DNA of 64,000 nt from Phreatobacter sp. (GCF_027532945.1 NZ_JAPZTZ010000013.1:1-64000), one strand, 5' to 3'. Positions 1 to 8,413 are shown, numbered from the stretch's first letter. The notes: generated from the sequence alone by a model not told the origin. Made by a program: numbers and translations.

Positions 1-30
1 GATCTTCGCAATCGTCTCCACAACCAGCAT
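1..30 (-). CDS. istA: IS21-like transposase IstA, first 10 codons only
   Basis: The visible residues are MLVVETIAKI. This closely matches the usual IstA opening (MLxVETIxKIR...), which precedes the helix-turn-helix that binds the element's ends. The start ATG is at base 30 on the minus strand and the gene continues beyond base 1. Only the N-terminus is available, so the family call rests on these ten residues together with the upstream non-coding sequence typical of an IS21 left end. Confidence 0.6.
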   Translation of the reverse strand, partial: MLVVETIAKI

Positions 31-141
31 CCCAAACTCGCCTCCGATCAACCCGGAGGCACTGTGGACCCAACATCGCGGGGGTCCCGTTTGGACGCCG
101 ATCACCCCGAAAACGGGGTCCTTATTCCACGCCTATCTACA
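1..141 (-). mobile_element. End of an IS21-family insertion sequence (cut by the window edge)
   Basis: Read on the minus strand, the integrase reading frame is interrupted at base 141 by a sequence starting TGTAGATAGGCGTGG. About 110 bases follow and then an ATG. The non-coding part contains the phrase GATCGGCGTCCAAACGGGAC, which I recall as typical of the left ends of IS21-like elements in Hyphomicrobiales. The first ten codons after it look like the start of IstA. The TG at the outer boundary agrees with the IS21 family's TG...CA ends. The target duplication and the other end lie outside the window, so the exact boundary is inferred. Confidence 0.75.
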
Positions 142-595
142 GCGGGTCGAGCCGGGCAAGGTGGTAATGCCATTGCTCGCGGGTCGAGGCGCGGATTTTC
201 TTTTTCGCGATGATGCCCTCGGCGAGCACCTTGAAGGTGGAGGCGTCTCGCGCTGCCTGCTCGGCCTCCTTACGCTTGCGCTCCTCCTCCCAATGGCGGC
301 GCGGGTGGATGCCCTGGGCGACGAGGCGCCGGGCCTCCTGATGCTTCTCACGCGCCGCCGCGAGCGAAAGATCGGGATATGCGCCGTAGCTGATGTCGTC
401 CTGCTTCCCGTTGATCCGGGCCGTCCAGCGCCACAGTCGGCCGCCGGCCTTTGTGACGAGGACGTAGAGGCCGTCCTTGTCGGCCACCTTGCGGGGCTTG
501 TCGCCCTCGGGCCGGAGCGCGCGCAGGGCGGCGTCGGTGAGGCCGTCTCTCTTCCTCTTGATGGTACGCAGCGCGGGTTTCGTCTGGTCCGTCAT
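137..595 (-). pseudogene. P4-type tyrosine recombinase (integrase), truncated by an IS
   Basis: The 152 residues form an intact N-terminal arm-binding domain (DUF4102 type: LTDAALRAL, then DGLYVLVTKAGGRLWRW and ISYGAYPDLSLAAAR) and the first part of the core-binding domain (STREQWHYHLARLDPL). The catalytic domain with the R-H-R-Y residues of tyrosine recombinases is absent; full-length relatives are about 400 residues. The stop codon TAG is created by the first bases of the adjoining insertion sequence. I take the ATG at 595 (MTDQTK...) as start because AGGAGG lies 11 bases upstream; a GTG at 607 in the same frame would overlap this Shine-Dalgarno. The gene must once have integrated or excised a genomic island; this copy cannot be active. 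Confidence 0.85.
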
Positions 596-706
596 GGTAT
601 CGGGCACCTCCTACCATCGGAGATACCATATTCGTGGCTGGATGCCAGCCGAGGGACGCGGAGAGAGAGCGAGCGTCACCGACAGGAGAACGCTGGAATT
701 ACGCGA

Positions 707-1519
707 TCAATGGAGAGCGTGGCGGAGGGTGGCGGAACGTGCCGGAACCGCATCGACTATCTGGCTGAGGTAGACTGGCCCGCCGACCTGCTGCAGGCGA
801 AAGAACATGGCGAGATTCGCCCCCGTCGCCACCACCTGGGCGGCGATGAGCAGGGGCACCGACGCCACCGCCGCAAGGCCCGTCATTCCCTCCCCCGACG
901 CGAAGACCGCACTGAAGAGCAGCCCCGCCGCGACGAGGTTGATGGCCGAGGCGAGCGACAGCGAATCCGCACCGGCCGGCCAGTTGTGGGAGCGGTAGAC
1001 GTTGCCGGAGGCGAGGCAAACCGGGATCATCAGCCCGAGCAGCACCCAGCCGAGAGGGGCCTCCGCACTGCTGGCATCGCCCCGGAAGGCGATGATGACG
1101 AGGACCCCGGCAAGGCCCACGAGGATGCCGACGACGCCGAGGGCAGCCGGCAGACGGCGCGCCACCAGCGAGGCCACGGTCAGCGTCAGGATCGGCGAGA
1201 GCGCGAACATCACGGCGGTGAGGCCTGCGCCGATCTTCGGAATAACGATGAAGACGATGAGGTTCGGCAGCACGAAGGAGACCAGCGCGGCGATGAGGTA
1301 GTAAAGCCGGTGCGCGCCGGAAGGCGGCCTGCCCTTGAGGACGGCGCCGAGGGTCAGCAGCAGGCTCGCCCCCAACGTCGAGGCGAAGACCCATGAGGCC
1401 GGCGGCACGCCGGCCGCGGCCGCGAGCTTCTGCAGCGGGAAGGTAGATCCGAGGCAGAGGCCGCAGCCCATGAGGAGCAAGGCCGCCTCGCGCATCCGTG
1501 TGGCGCTCACGGCCGCCAC
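707..1519 (-). pseudogene. EamA/DMT-family transporter lacking its C-terminal helices
   Basis: The 270 residues contain an N-terminal EamA half (GLCLGSTFPLQKLAA, then SFVLPNLIVFIVIPKIGAGL and LTLTVASLVARRLP) and most of the second half (WPAGADSLSLASAINLVAAG, FFRLQQVGGPVYLSQI). Family members continue from SQI for about 50 more residues, making the last two helices. Here the sequence switches after SQI to an unrelated tail (VDAVPARSATLRHALH) and stops. The tail lies towards the truncated integrase, so I infer that integration or a deletion at the island edge removed the 3' end. GTG at 1519 is the longest start; ATG at 1495 is possible. It was probably an inner-membrane metabolite exporter and is unlikely to work now. 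Confidence 0.7.
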
Positions 1520-1531
1520 CGCACCGGACGA

Positions 1532-1906
1532 TCAGCCGGCCTTTGGCAGCGGCGCGCCGAAGGTGATGCGATTGCCGTCAGGATCGCGGACGGCGATTTC
1601 GCGCATGCCATAGGACAGGTCCTCGGGGCCGAAACTGATGGGACACGCCATCGCGACGAGCCCGGCATGGAGCCCGTCGACATCGTCCACATAGACATAG
1701 ATCGACGAGGTGCCGAGGCCATCCGGCGATTGGCTGGCCGGCATCAGGTGCAGGGAGACGGTCTCGCGCTCAATGATGGCATAGGTCGGCGGCTCGCCCA
1801 TGCCGAACTCGAGCCGGAAACCGAGCCGGTCGCGGTAGAAGGCAAGGCTCGCCGCCACGTCGCGGACGGTGAAAACGGCGCTGAAGCCCTTGAGCTGCGC
1901 CGCCAT
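1532..1906 (-). CDS. VOC (glyoxalase/bleomycin-resistance) superfamily protein
   Basis: A 124-residue single-module protein with the paired beta-alpha-beta-beta-beta arrangement of the vicinal oxygen chelate fold. It opens with FSAVFTVRDVAASLAFYRDRLGF, the usual strand-helix start, and its second half holds IYVYVDDVDGLHAGL and EIAVRDPDGNRITF, with the conserved RDPDGN turn and a glutamate metal-ligand candidate. Substrate cannot be deduced; relatives include lyases, dioxygenases and drug-binding proteins. The ATG at 1906 follows GGGGAGGGCGG. It sits between the monooxygenase gene (13 bases upstream) and the damaged EamA gene (12 bases downstream), so the three were probably one transcript. 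Confidence 0.8.
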   Translation of the reverse strand: MAAQLKGFSAVFTVRDVAASLAFYRDRLGFRLEFGMGEPPTYAIIERETVSLHLMPASQSPDGLGTSSIYVYVDDVDGLHAGLVAMACPISFGPEDLSYGMREIAVRDPDGNRITFGAPLPKAG

Positions 1907-1919
1907 TCCGCCCTCCCCG

Positions 1920-3167
1920 TCAGGCTGCCCTGCGGTTGACCTTGTCCTGCGAGAAGCCCGCCGTCGAGGCATAGCCACGGACGATGGCCTTGCGCTCCTC
2001 GAAGGAGAGCACGGTGTCGATGTCGCTGAACCCATCCGGCGCGCGCTCCTCGACAGCGTCGATGACGCCCTCCGGGCCGCCCTTGCGGTTCATCCGCACG
2101 ATCTGCGCGGTCATCGGCAGGCGCTCCTGCTCATAGGCCCAGAGCGCCTGGGCCGGATGCTCGGCCGAGACAAGGAGGTCGGCGAGGCAGCGCGCGTCGA
2201 GGATCGCCTGCGAGGCGCCGTTGGAACCGACCGGATACATGGGATGGGCGGCGTCCCCCAGCAGGGTCACGCGGCCGTGGCTCCAGCGCGGCAGCGGATC
2301 GCGGTCGCACATCGGATATTCCCAGAATTCCGGCGTCGCCTCGATCATCCGCTGCGCGTCCACGTAGGGAAGCGTGAAGCGCTTGAGGTAGGGCATGATG
2401 TCTTCGAACCGGCCGGGGCGCGACCAGTCCTCGCGGCGCGGCGGCGTGGCGTTGTTCTCGCCGATCTTGGCGGCGATGGCCCAGTTGGTGAGCTTGCGCC
2501 CGGGGGCGAGACCTTCGGCGATCGGATAGATCACCAGCTTGGCGCTCATGCCGCCGGCAATCACCATGGAACGGCCGGTGAGGAAATCCGGCCAGTCCAC
2601 CGCCCCGCGCCACAGCATGATGCCGTTCCAGGCGGGCGGGCCTTCGGTGGGGAAAAGCGAGCGTCGGACAAGGGAATGGATGCCATCGGCGCCGATCAGC
2701 ACATCGCCGGTGGCGGTGCGGACATGGCGGCCCTCGCGGTCGAAGAACCAGGCGGTGACGCCGCTCTCGTCCTGTTTGAAGGCGCCGAGACGGTGGCCGG
2801 TGAAGATACGGCTCTCGCCGAGGCGCGCGCGCACGGCCTGGTAGATGACCGTCTGCAGGCGGCCGCGGTGGATGGAGAATTGCGGCACGTCGAAACCGGC
2901 CTCCAGCCCACGCGGCTCGCGCCAGATCTCCTGGCCGAAGCGGTTGGTGTAGATGAGTTCGTGGGTGCGGATGGCAACGTCGTCGAGCCGCGGCAACAGG
3001 CCGAGCCCGGCCAGTTCCTTGATGGCGTGGGGCAGCGTGTTGATGCCGACGCCGAGTTCGCGGATCTCGGAGGCCTGCTCATAGACCTCGCAGTCGATGC
3101 CGCGCGCGGTGAGCATGAGCGCGGTGGTCAGTCCCCCGACACCGCCGCCGACAATGATGGCCTTCAT
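1920..3167 (-). CDS. FAD-dependent monooxygenase, PhzS-like flavin-dependent oxidoreductase
   Basis: This 415-residue class A flavoprotein should hydroxylate an aromatic substrate using NAD(P)H and O2. The FAD dinucleotide-binding motif GGGVGGL is at residues 7-13 in MKAIIVGGGVGGLTTALML, the internal DG motif is in GDVLIGADGIHSLVRRSLF near residue 165, and the GD motif is GDAAHPMYPVGSNGASQAI near residue 300. The last signature, with P-x-GSNGA, is characteristic of the PhzS / 3-hydroxybenzoate 6-hydroxylase branch. I start at the ATG at 3167, directly before the FAD motif; a longer open frame upstream has no homology character. It heads the cluster with the VOC and EamA genes. Substrate is not evident. 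Confidence 0.85.
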   Translation of the reverse strand: MKAIIVGGGVGGLTTALMLTARGIDCEVYEQASEIRELGVGINTLPHAIKELAGLGLLPRLDDVAIRTHELIYTNRFGQEIWREPRGLEAGFDVPQFSIHRGRLQTVIYQAVRARLGESRIFTGHRLGAFKQDESGVTAWFFDREGRHVRTATGDVLIGADGIHSLVRRSLFPTEGPPAWNGIMLWRGAVDWPDFLTGRSMVIAGGMSAKLVIYPIAEGLAPGRKLTNWAIAAKIGENNATPPRREDWSRPGRFEDIMPYLKRFTLPYVDAQRMIEATPEFWEYPMCDRDPLPRWSHGRVTLLGDAAHPMYPVGSNGASQAILDARCLADLLVSAEHPAQALWAYEQERLPMTAQIVRMNRKGGPEGVIDAVEERAPDGFSDIDTVLSFEERKAIVRGYASTAGFSQDKVNRRAA

Positions 3168-3353
3168 GGAGCACTCCCGACGCGAAGGCGAAAACACGCG
3201 GCGGATCATGGCTTCGCGTCCCCCCGCAGGCAAGGGGCGAGCCCCCTCTGGCACGTGCAGGACGGCCCTGCGGGGCTCGTCGTCGTGCGGTAAGGTTACG
3301 CAGGGACGCGCCCCGGCTTCCGCGCCGGCCGCGTCACGTGTAGAGACGCGCCC

Positions 3354-4007
3354 ATGACAGATGCCGCCCGCCTTGCGAACGACATGCCCCCCGCTGCCGA
3401 TGACGGCCTCTGGCGCGACCATGAGGATCGTCCGATCTTCCGCCACAAGCCGAAGCTGATCGGGCCGGAGATCGTCTTCACGCTGCAGGACCGCGAGATC
3501 GCCTGGTCCGACGGGCGCGTATCGGGCAGCTTGCCGCTGCACCAGATCGAGAGCGTCAGGCTCGTCTTCCGCCCGGCCAATCTCTACACCAGCCGCTACC
3601 GGATCGAGCTGCGCCAGCGGCTCGGCAAGCGCATCTGGTTCTCCAACATCTCCTGGCGCGGCATGGTCGACGTCGAGGCGCATGACGCGCCCTACGCCGC
3701 CTTCGTGCGGCGGCTCTGCCCGGCCATCGCCAAGGCCTCGCCCAAGGCGCAGTTCATCGCCGGCGAACCGGCCTGGCGCTATCTCGCTGTGGCGGCGATC
3801 ACGGCAGGCCTCGCCGTGTCGCTCGCCTATCTCGCGTTAGCGGCGCTGAAGCCGACCAACTGGGGCATGCTCACCCTGGTCGCCTTCATCGGCGGCTACA
3901 CCATCTGGCAGATGTCGCTGTGGCTAAGGAAGAACCGTCCGGGCCGCTTCGATCCGCTCGCGCTGCCGGCCGACCTCCTGCCGTCCGTCAAGCCGCCTCG
4001 GGCCTGA
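3354..4007 (+). CDS. Two-helix membrane protein of unknown function with PH-like front
   Basis: A 217-residue protein. Residues 1-130 are soluble and rich in beta-type segments (IVFTLQDREIAWSDGRVSGSLPLHQIESVRLVF, shown in parts: IVFTLQDREIAW and LPLHQIESVRLVF), resembling a bacterial PH-like domain. Two hydrophobic segments follow (about 140-165 and 172-190, YLAVAAITAGLAVSLAYLAL and MLTLVAFIGGYTIWQMSLWL), then a basic tail. I do not recognise a named family. It begins 186 bases from the divergent monooxygenase gene, and its last 20 bases overlap the end of the convergent universal stress protein gene. Probably an inner-membrane protein with both termini in the cytoplasm. Confidence 0.75.
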   Translation: MTDAARLANDMPPAADDGLWRDHEDRPIFRHKPKLIGPEIVFTLQDREIAWSDGRVSGSLPLHQIESVRLVFRPANLYTSRYRIELRQRLGKRIWFSNISWRGMVDVEAHDAPYAAFVRRLCPAIAKASPKAQFIAGEPAWRYLAVAAITAGLAVSLAYLALAALKPTNWGMLTLVAFIGGYTIWQMSLWLRKNRPGRFDPLALPADLLPSVKPPRA

Positions 4008-4422
4008 GCGCCATCACCGAGCACTGGGCGTGACGCACGACATGCGCGGCGTTGGAGCCGAGCAGATAGGTGGCGAGCCGCGGACGGTGCGAGGCCATGA
4101 CGATGAGATCGGCATGGGAGGCCTCCGCCTCCTCGAGGATCTCGTGATAGGGCCGGCCGAGCCGGACCCGCGTCCGCACCAGGTTTTGCGGCAGGCCGGA
4201 CTTCACCGCGAGGTCCTTCAGCGTCTGCTCGGCCTCCGACATCTGCTTGGCGTGGAAATCGGCCGGCAGGTATTCTGCGGCCATCACCGGCATGTCCGGG
4301 ACGACCGCGAGCAGCGTGATCGAGGCGCCGCTCTCGGCAGCGAGCTGCCTGGCGACGGAGAGAGCCTTGCTCTCGAGGCCGAGCTCGGCGGGGTCGACGG
4401 GGCAAAGGATGGTGTGGAACAT
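3988..4422 (-). CDS. Universal stress protein (UspA family)
   Basis: A 144-residue single Usp domain. It opens MFHTILCPVDPAE, the usual first strand with the aspartate that contacts adenine, contains VRLGRPYHEILEEAEASHADLIVMASH (middle and fourth strand; given in parts VRLGRPYHEI and ADLIVMASH), and ends LGSNAAHVVRHAQCSVMALR. The G-x2-G part of the ATP loop is replaced by RPRLATYLLGSN, so nucleotide binding is uncertain. The start at 4422 is preceded by GGGAGA; a longer frame upstream is not supported. Cytoplasmic stress-response protein; the 3' end overlaps the convergent membrane-protein gene by 20 bases. Confidence 0.88.
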   Translation of the reverse strand: MFHTILCPVDPAELGLESKALSVARQLAAESGASITLLAVVPDMPVMAAEYLPADFHAKQMSEAEQTLKDLAVKSGLPQNLVRTRVRLGRPYHEILEEAEASHADLIVMASHRPRLATYLLGSNAAHVVRHAQCSVMALRPEAA

Positions 4423-4484
4423 GGCGGGTCTCCCTTGGATGGGAGAATGGAAGCACCGGCCGGAGCCCACCGCCTTGACGCCGG

Positions 4485-5498
4485 TCAAGCCCGCGGCGGC
4501 TGCTTGGCCTCGCCACGCCAGATCACTGCATCGCCGACGAGGTCGCGGAGATCCGGCTTCGGCGCGCCGATATAGGGCAGCGGCCGGGTGACCGCGATCG
4601 CGGTGATGCCGAGCCTAGCGGTCAGAAGCCCGTTCAGCACGCCCTCGCCGAGCTTGGCGGAGAGCTTGGCGGCGAGCCCCTGCCCCACCAGCTGGTCGAG
4701 GATCGTGTCGCCGGCCGCCATGCCGCCAGTCACCGCCATATGGCCAAGGACATGGCGAAGCAGCTTCCACATGCCGAGCGTGCCGGGCCGGCCGCCATAG
4801 AGCTCGGCAATGCGGCGGATGAGGCGCACGGCGGTAGCGAAGACCATGGCGAGGTCGATGGCAGCGCGCGGGCTCACCGCCGTCACGACCGAGACACGGC
4901 GGGCGGCCTCGGCGACGAGCCGCGTCGCCTCGCGGTCCAAAGGCTCCAGCAGCTCCCGCTCGACGATGCGAAGGCGCTGGAGCCCGTCGACGATGCCATC
5001 GGAGAAAGCGGCGGCGACGGTCGCCCGGCCGCGCGCGGTCCGGGCATTGCCGGCCATGGCGGCGAGGAGATCATCGGCGACCTTGCCCGCAGCGCGGTCC
5101 TCCCTGGCGAGCAGAGCGGCGGCGGCCCGATCGCGCAGGTCGTCGAGGCGGGCAAGGCTGCGCAGTGCCACCAGCTCGCGAATGGCGAGCGCCAGGCCGC
5201 CGACAAGGAACAGCGCCAGCGCCGCGACGCCGACCCAACCGAGCCAGGCGGCACGTGTGAACAGGTCGTCGATCAGCGCCGAGACGGCGAGGCCGAAAGC
5301 GAGCGTGACGAGGCCGCCGAGGCCGGTCCAGAACAGCCGGGCCCACCAGCTCGCCGGCTGCGGCGGCGGTGCAGCCAAGGCCTCCGCAGGCTCGGGCACG
5401 GTGCGCGATGGCACCGGCGCGTCGCTGGGCGGCGCGATCTCGACCGCCTCGGCGTCGAGGCGGAACACCTCGGGTTTCGGCTGGGATCCGCGGGTCAT
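4485..5498 (-). CDS. ycjF: YcjF-like inner-membrane protein (TIGR01620/DUF697)
   Basis: A 337-residue protein with a proline-rich cytoplasmic N-terminus (1-50), two adjacent helices (about 56-76 and 84-106: LFWTGLGGLVTLAFGLAVSAL and VAALALFLVGGLALAIRELV), and a long helical C-terminal domain carrying the DUF697 features (SPRAAIDLAMVFATAVRLIRRI and the glycine-rich GHMAVTGGMAAGDTILDQLVG). Its start ATG overlaps the stop of the YcjX-like gene by four bases, a fixed pairing in Proteobacteria that suggests a complex of ATPase and membrane partner. In Enterobacteria the pair belongs to the phage-shock regulon; no such regulator is visible here. Biochemical role unknown. Confidence 0.88.
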   Translation of the reverse strand: MTRGSQPKPEVFRLDAEAVEIAPPSDAPVPSRTVPEPAEALAAPPPQPASWWARLFWTGLGGLVTLAFGLAVSALIDDLFTRAAWLGWVGVAALALFLVGGLALAIRELVALRSLARLDDLRDRAAAALLAREDRAAGKVADDLLAAMAGNARTARGRATVAAAFSDGIVDGLQRLRIVERELLEPLDREATRLVAEAARRVSVVTAVSPRAAIDLAMVFATAVRLIRRIAELYGGRPGTLGMWKLLRHVLGHMAVTGGMAAGDTILDQLVGQGLAAKLSAKLGEGVLNGLLTARLGITAIAVTRPLPYIGAPKPDLRDLVGDAVIWRGEAKQPPRA

Positions 5499-6931
5499 GC
5501 CAGGCGGTCTCCGATGAGGAATTCCACCGCGCGGTCGAGCCGGATATGCGGCAGGGCCTGGGTGGGATCGGCCTTCGGCGGCAGGAAGCGGACGAAGCGG
5601 TAGTCCTCGCCGCGGAAGGCGTCGGGGCCGTCGAAGAGGATGGTCGGGTCGGCCGGCAGCGCGCCGGGGAAGACGGCGACCTCCTCGGTGCCGGTAAAGG
5701 TCTCGGCACCCGCCCGCTCGCCGGGCAGCGGCGTACCGACAATACAGGGCAGGCTCTCGCCGCGGCGCGTGACGGTCGTCTCCCGCGTCGCGCGGAGCGC
5801 CGCGAGCGCCACGGCCTCCACCCCGGCGCCGGCGAAGCTGGCGCGGCGGATGGCGCGGTCGGTGAGCCGCCTCAACAGCGCCTCCAGACGGTCATGGCTG
5901 GTCTGGTGGAGATGGTCGGCCTTGGTGGCGGCGAAGAGGATGCGGTCGATCCGGCGTCCCAGCATGGACGAGAGGATCGAGTTGGCGCCCGGCCGGAAGG
6001 CGGTCAGGACGTCGGCAAGCGCCACTTCGAGATCGGCCAGCGCCGCGGGACCGGCATTGAGGGCGGCAAGCGCGTCGACCAGCACGATTTGGCGGTCGAG
6101 CGTGGCGAAATGGCGGGTGTAGAAGGGCATCACCACCAGCCGCTTGTAGCTCTCGAAGCGCCGCTCCATCAGCGCGGCGAGGCTATCGGCGGGGGGGACT
6201 CGCCCCGAAAGGTCGAGGGGCGCGAAGGTCAGCGCAGGCGAGCCTTCCATCTCACCCGGCAGCAGAAAACGGCCAGGCGGCAGGGTCGAGAGCGAGACGC
6301 GCTCGTCGCGGCAGGACTTGAGATAGCGGGTGAACTTGTCGGCGAGGCGCAGGGCCTCAGCCTCCCCACCCCGGCCGAAAGGCTCGGACTCGGCGGTGGC
6401 CGCGAGCCATTCGGCGGCGAGCGTGGCACGCGGCGCCCGGCGGGCGGCTTCGATGGAGAGACGCGACCAGTCCGCATAGGTCTGGCCGAGCAGCGGTAGG
6501 TCGAGCAGCCACTCGCCGGGATAGTCGACGATGTCGAGCGTGAGCGTCTTGCTGCTGCCGCGCATCAGGCCGGCATTGGATGCGAAGTCGATGGCGAGGC
6601 GGATCTCGCTGATGCGTTTCGTCCCCTCCGGCCAGTCCCGGCGGGCGGTGAGCGTCGCCAGATGCTCCTCGTAAGGAAAGCGCGGAATGCCGTCGTCGGC
6701 CTGCGACTCCAGGCGGACACGGGCGATGCGGCCCTGCGCCTGCGCCTCAAAGACCGGCCACCGCGAGGCTGTGAGAAGGCCATGGACGAGCGCGGTGATG
6801 AAGACGGTCTTGCCAGAGCGCGACAGGCCGGTGACGCCGAGGCGGAGCGTCGGGCTAGCCCAGTCGGTCGCATAGGCCGCGATGGACCTGGCGGCGAGCC
6901 GCGTCTCGTTCACCCAGCCGGTCCAGACCAT
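5495..6931 (-). CDS. ycjX: YcjX-family P-loop NTPase (DUF463)
   Basis: The 478-residue protein has the Walker A loop GLSRSGKT at residues 35-42 (in LRLGVTGLSRSGKTVFITAL), the DUF463 strand LTLDIVDYPGEWLLDLPLLG near residue 130 with a Walker B-like DYPGEW, and a later segment NSILSSMLGRRIDRILFAATKADHLH whose ATKADH is a TKxD-type guanine specificity motif (quoted parts: RIDRILFAATKADHLH). YcjX relatives bind GTP. The ATG at 6931 overlaps the stop of the SixA gene (TGATG); a GTG one codon earlier is possible. Downstream it overlaps the ycjF start by four bases, so sixA-ycjX-ycjF are translationally coupled. Confidence 0.9.
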   Translation of the reverse strand: MVWTGWVNETRLAARSIAAYATDWASPTLRLGVTGLSRSGKTVFITALVHGLLTASRWPVFEAQAQGRIARVRLESQADDGIPRFPYEEHLATLTARRDWPEGTKRISEIRLAIDFASNAGLMRGSSKTLTLDIVDYPGEWLLDLPLLGQTYADWSRLSIEAARRAPRATLAAEWLAATAESEPFGRGGEAEALRLADKFTRYLKSCRDERVSLSTLPPGRFLLPGEMEGSPALTFAPLDLSGRVPPADSLAALMERRFESYKRLVVMPFYTRHFATLDRQIVLVDALAALNAGPAALADLEVALADVLTAFRPGANSILSSMLGRRIDRILFAATKADHLHQTSHDRLEALLRRLTDRAIRRASFAGAGVEAVALAALRATRETTVTRRGESLPCIVGTPLPGERAGAETFTGTEEVAVFPGALPADPTILFDGPDAFRGEDYRFVRFLPPKADPTQALPHIRLDRAVEFLIGDRLA

Positions 6932-7476
6932 CACTCGGCCTCTGGATCGAGGTCGCGGGGGACGATGAAGGCGACCAGCGTGCCGGAGCCCGCTCCGACA
7001 TCGCGCCAGGAATGCGCCGCGCAGTCGATGATCGCGAGGCCGCCGGTCGGGTACTTGCGCGACAGGCGCCGCCGCTGGTCCTCGGGACCGGCGGCGATGA
7101 GGCCGGCTGCGAGGTCCTCGATGCCGGTGTTGTGGCCGACGAGAAGCAGAGTGGCGACGTCGTCCCCGGTTTCGCGGATGACGTTCAGCAATTGCCAGGG
7201 CGGCGCTTCGTAGATGCGCGGTTCGGGTTCGCCGGGCGGCAGCTGGGTCTGGCCGGCTCTGGCGAGCGCCCAGGTCTCGCGGGTGCGCTCGGCGGTAGAG
7301 ACGATGACGCGGTCAGGAACGTAGCCGTTGCTGATGAGCCAACGGCCGAGGAGCGGCGCCGCCCTTCGGCCACGGGTGGCGAGCGGGCGGTCATGGTCGA
7401 CCATGCCAGGCGGCCAGTCCGACTTGGTGTGTCTGAGCAGGATCAGCCGTCGCATCATGTCCTCGTCCGCCCTCAT
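6931..7476 (-). CDS. sixA: SixA-like histidine phosphatase
   Basis: A 181-residue member of the phosphoglycerate mutase-like superfamily. The catalytic RHG-type motif is RHT at residues 15-17 in LILLRHTKSDW, followed by LATRGRRAAPLLGRWL, and the second catalytic histidine is in LLLVGHNTGIEDLA near residue 115. In E. coli SixA removes phosphate from histidine of phosphotransfer proteins; small homologues such as this are usually annotated the same way, but the true substrate here is not established. ATG at 7476 has GGCGAGGGGG upstream; an ATG at 7455 is the alternative. It is the first gene of the overlapping sixA-ycjX-ycjF group. Confidence 0.82.
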   Translation of the reverse strand: MRADEDMMRRLILLRHTKSDWPPGMVDHDRPLATRGRRAAPLLGRWLISNGYVPDRVIVSTAERTRETWALARAGQTQLPPGEPEPRIYEAPPWQLLNVIRETGDDVATLLLVGHNTGIEDLAAGLIAAGPEDQRRRLSRKYPTGGLAIIDCAAHSWRDVGAGSGTLVAFIVPRDLDPEAE

Positions 7477-7513
7477 GTGCCCCCTCGCCTCCTCGCCGGC
7501 AAGGGTGACGGCC

Positions 7514-8413
7514 TCACGACGGTCGGCGCGGACGACGTTCCGACCAGATCAGATAGAGCCCGCTCGCCACGATGATGGCGGCCCCGGCGAAGACCTGGGG
7601 ACCGGGGAAGACGTTGAAGACGAACCAGCCGGCGGCGACCGACCAGAGGAGCTGGGTATACTGCACCGGCGCGGAGACCGAGGCGGAGGCGAAACGGAAG
7701 GCCATCAGCATGAAGGACTGGGCGACGAGCTGGATGGCGGCGTTGAGCAGGATCGTCGCGACGAGCCACGGCGGCACGGGCTGCCAGCCCGGCAGGGCGA
7801 AGGCGAGCGCGATCAGGCAGATGAACAGGTTGAAGTAGAAGAGGATGGAGAGCGTCCCCTCGGTCTTGCCGAGGGCGCGGATGGCGACCATGGCGGCGCC
7901 CCAGGTCGCCGCCGAGACCACGGCGAGGACGGCGGCAAACGAGACGCCCTCAGGCCCCGGGCGGATGATGACGAGGGCACCGACAAAGCCGATGGCCACC
8001 GCGATCCAGCGGTTGAGGCCGACATGTTCGCGCAGGACGAGGCCCGACAGCATCACCACGAAGAAGGGCGTGACGAAGAGGATGGCGGTGGCGACCGGCA
8101 GGTCGAGTTCCCGCAGTGCCTCGAAATAGGCGAAGACCGAGACGGCCGAGAGCGCCGCGCGCAGGATATGGGCCTTGAGACGGCCGGTGCGCAGGGTCGC
8201 CCGGCCGCGCGCCATCTGGACCAGGATGATCGGCGTAAGGATGAGCAGGCTGGACGCCGAGCGCATGGCCATGATCTGCCAGCTCGGCGCTTCGGTGACG
8301 ATGATCTTCAGGATCGCGTCGGCGATCGAGACCAGTGTGAAGCAGACGAATTGCGCGGCGATGGCGGGAAGCGGCCGGTCGGCGGTCTCGGGAGGCGCAC
8401 CCGGCGCGGTCAT
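7514..8413 (-). CDS. EamA/DMT-family transporter
   Basis: A complete 299-residue drug/metabolite transporter with ten predicted helices in two EamA halves. The first half includes QFVCFTLVSIADAILKIIV, the conserved AALSAVSVFAYFEALRELDL and LPVATAILFVTPFFVVMLSG; the second runs from VLAVVSAATWGAAMVAIRAL to FPGPQVFAGAAIIVASGLYL. The latter half contains APVQYTQLLWSVAAGWFVFNVFP, split here as APVQYTQLLW and SVAAGWFVFN, typical of RhaT/YdcZ-like relatives of the S-adenosylmethionine uptake group. Inner-membrane carrier, substrate unknown. It is transcribed toward sixA with a 37-base gap. Confidence 0.88.
   Translation of the reverse strand: MTAPGAPPETADRPLPAIAAQFVCFTLVSIADAILKIIVTEAPSWQIMAMRSASSLLILTPIILVQMARGRATLRTGRLKAHILRAALSAVSVFAYFEALRELDLPVATAILFVTPFFVVMLSGLVLREHVGLNRWIAVAIGFVGALVIIRPGPEGVSFAAVLAVVSAATWGAAMVAIRALGKTEGTLSILFYFNLFICLIALAFALPGWQPVPPWLVATILLNAAIQLVAQSFMLMAFRFASASVSAPVQYTQLLWSVAAGWFVFNVFPGPQVFAGAAIIVASGLYLIWSERRPRRPS

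Noticed and set aside
596-706. tRNA gene as island attachment site
   Set aside because: No cloverleaf or conserved tRNA boxes on either strand of this stretch.
161-1396. 411-codon plus-strand frame opposite the integrase and EamA genes
   Set aside because: The integrase and EamA motifs are both on the minus strand; this frame is low-complexity R/D/E/H sequence.
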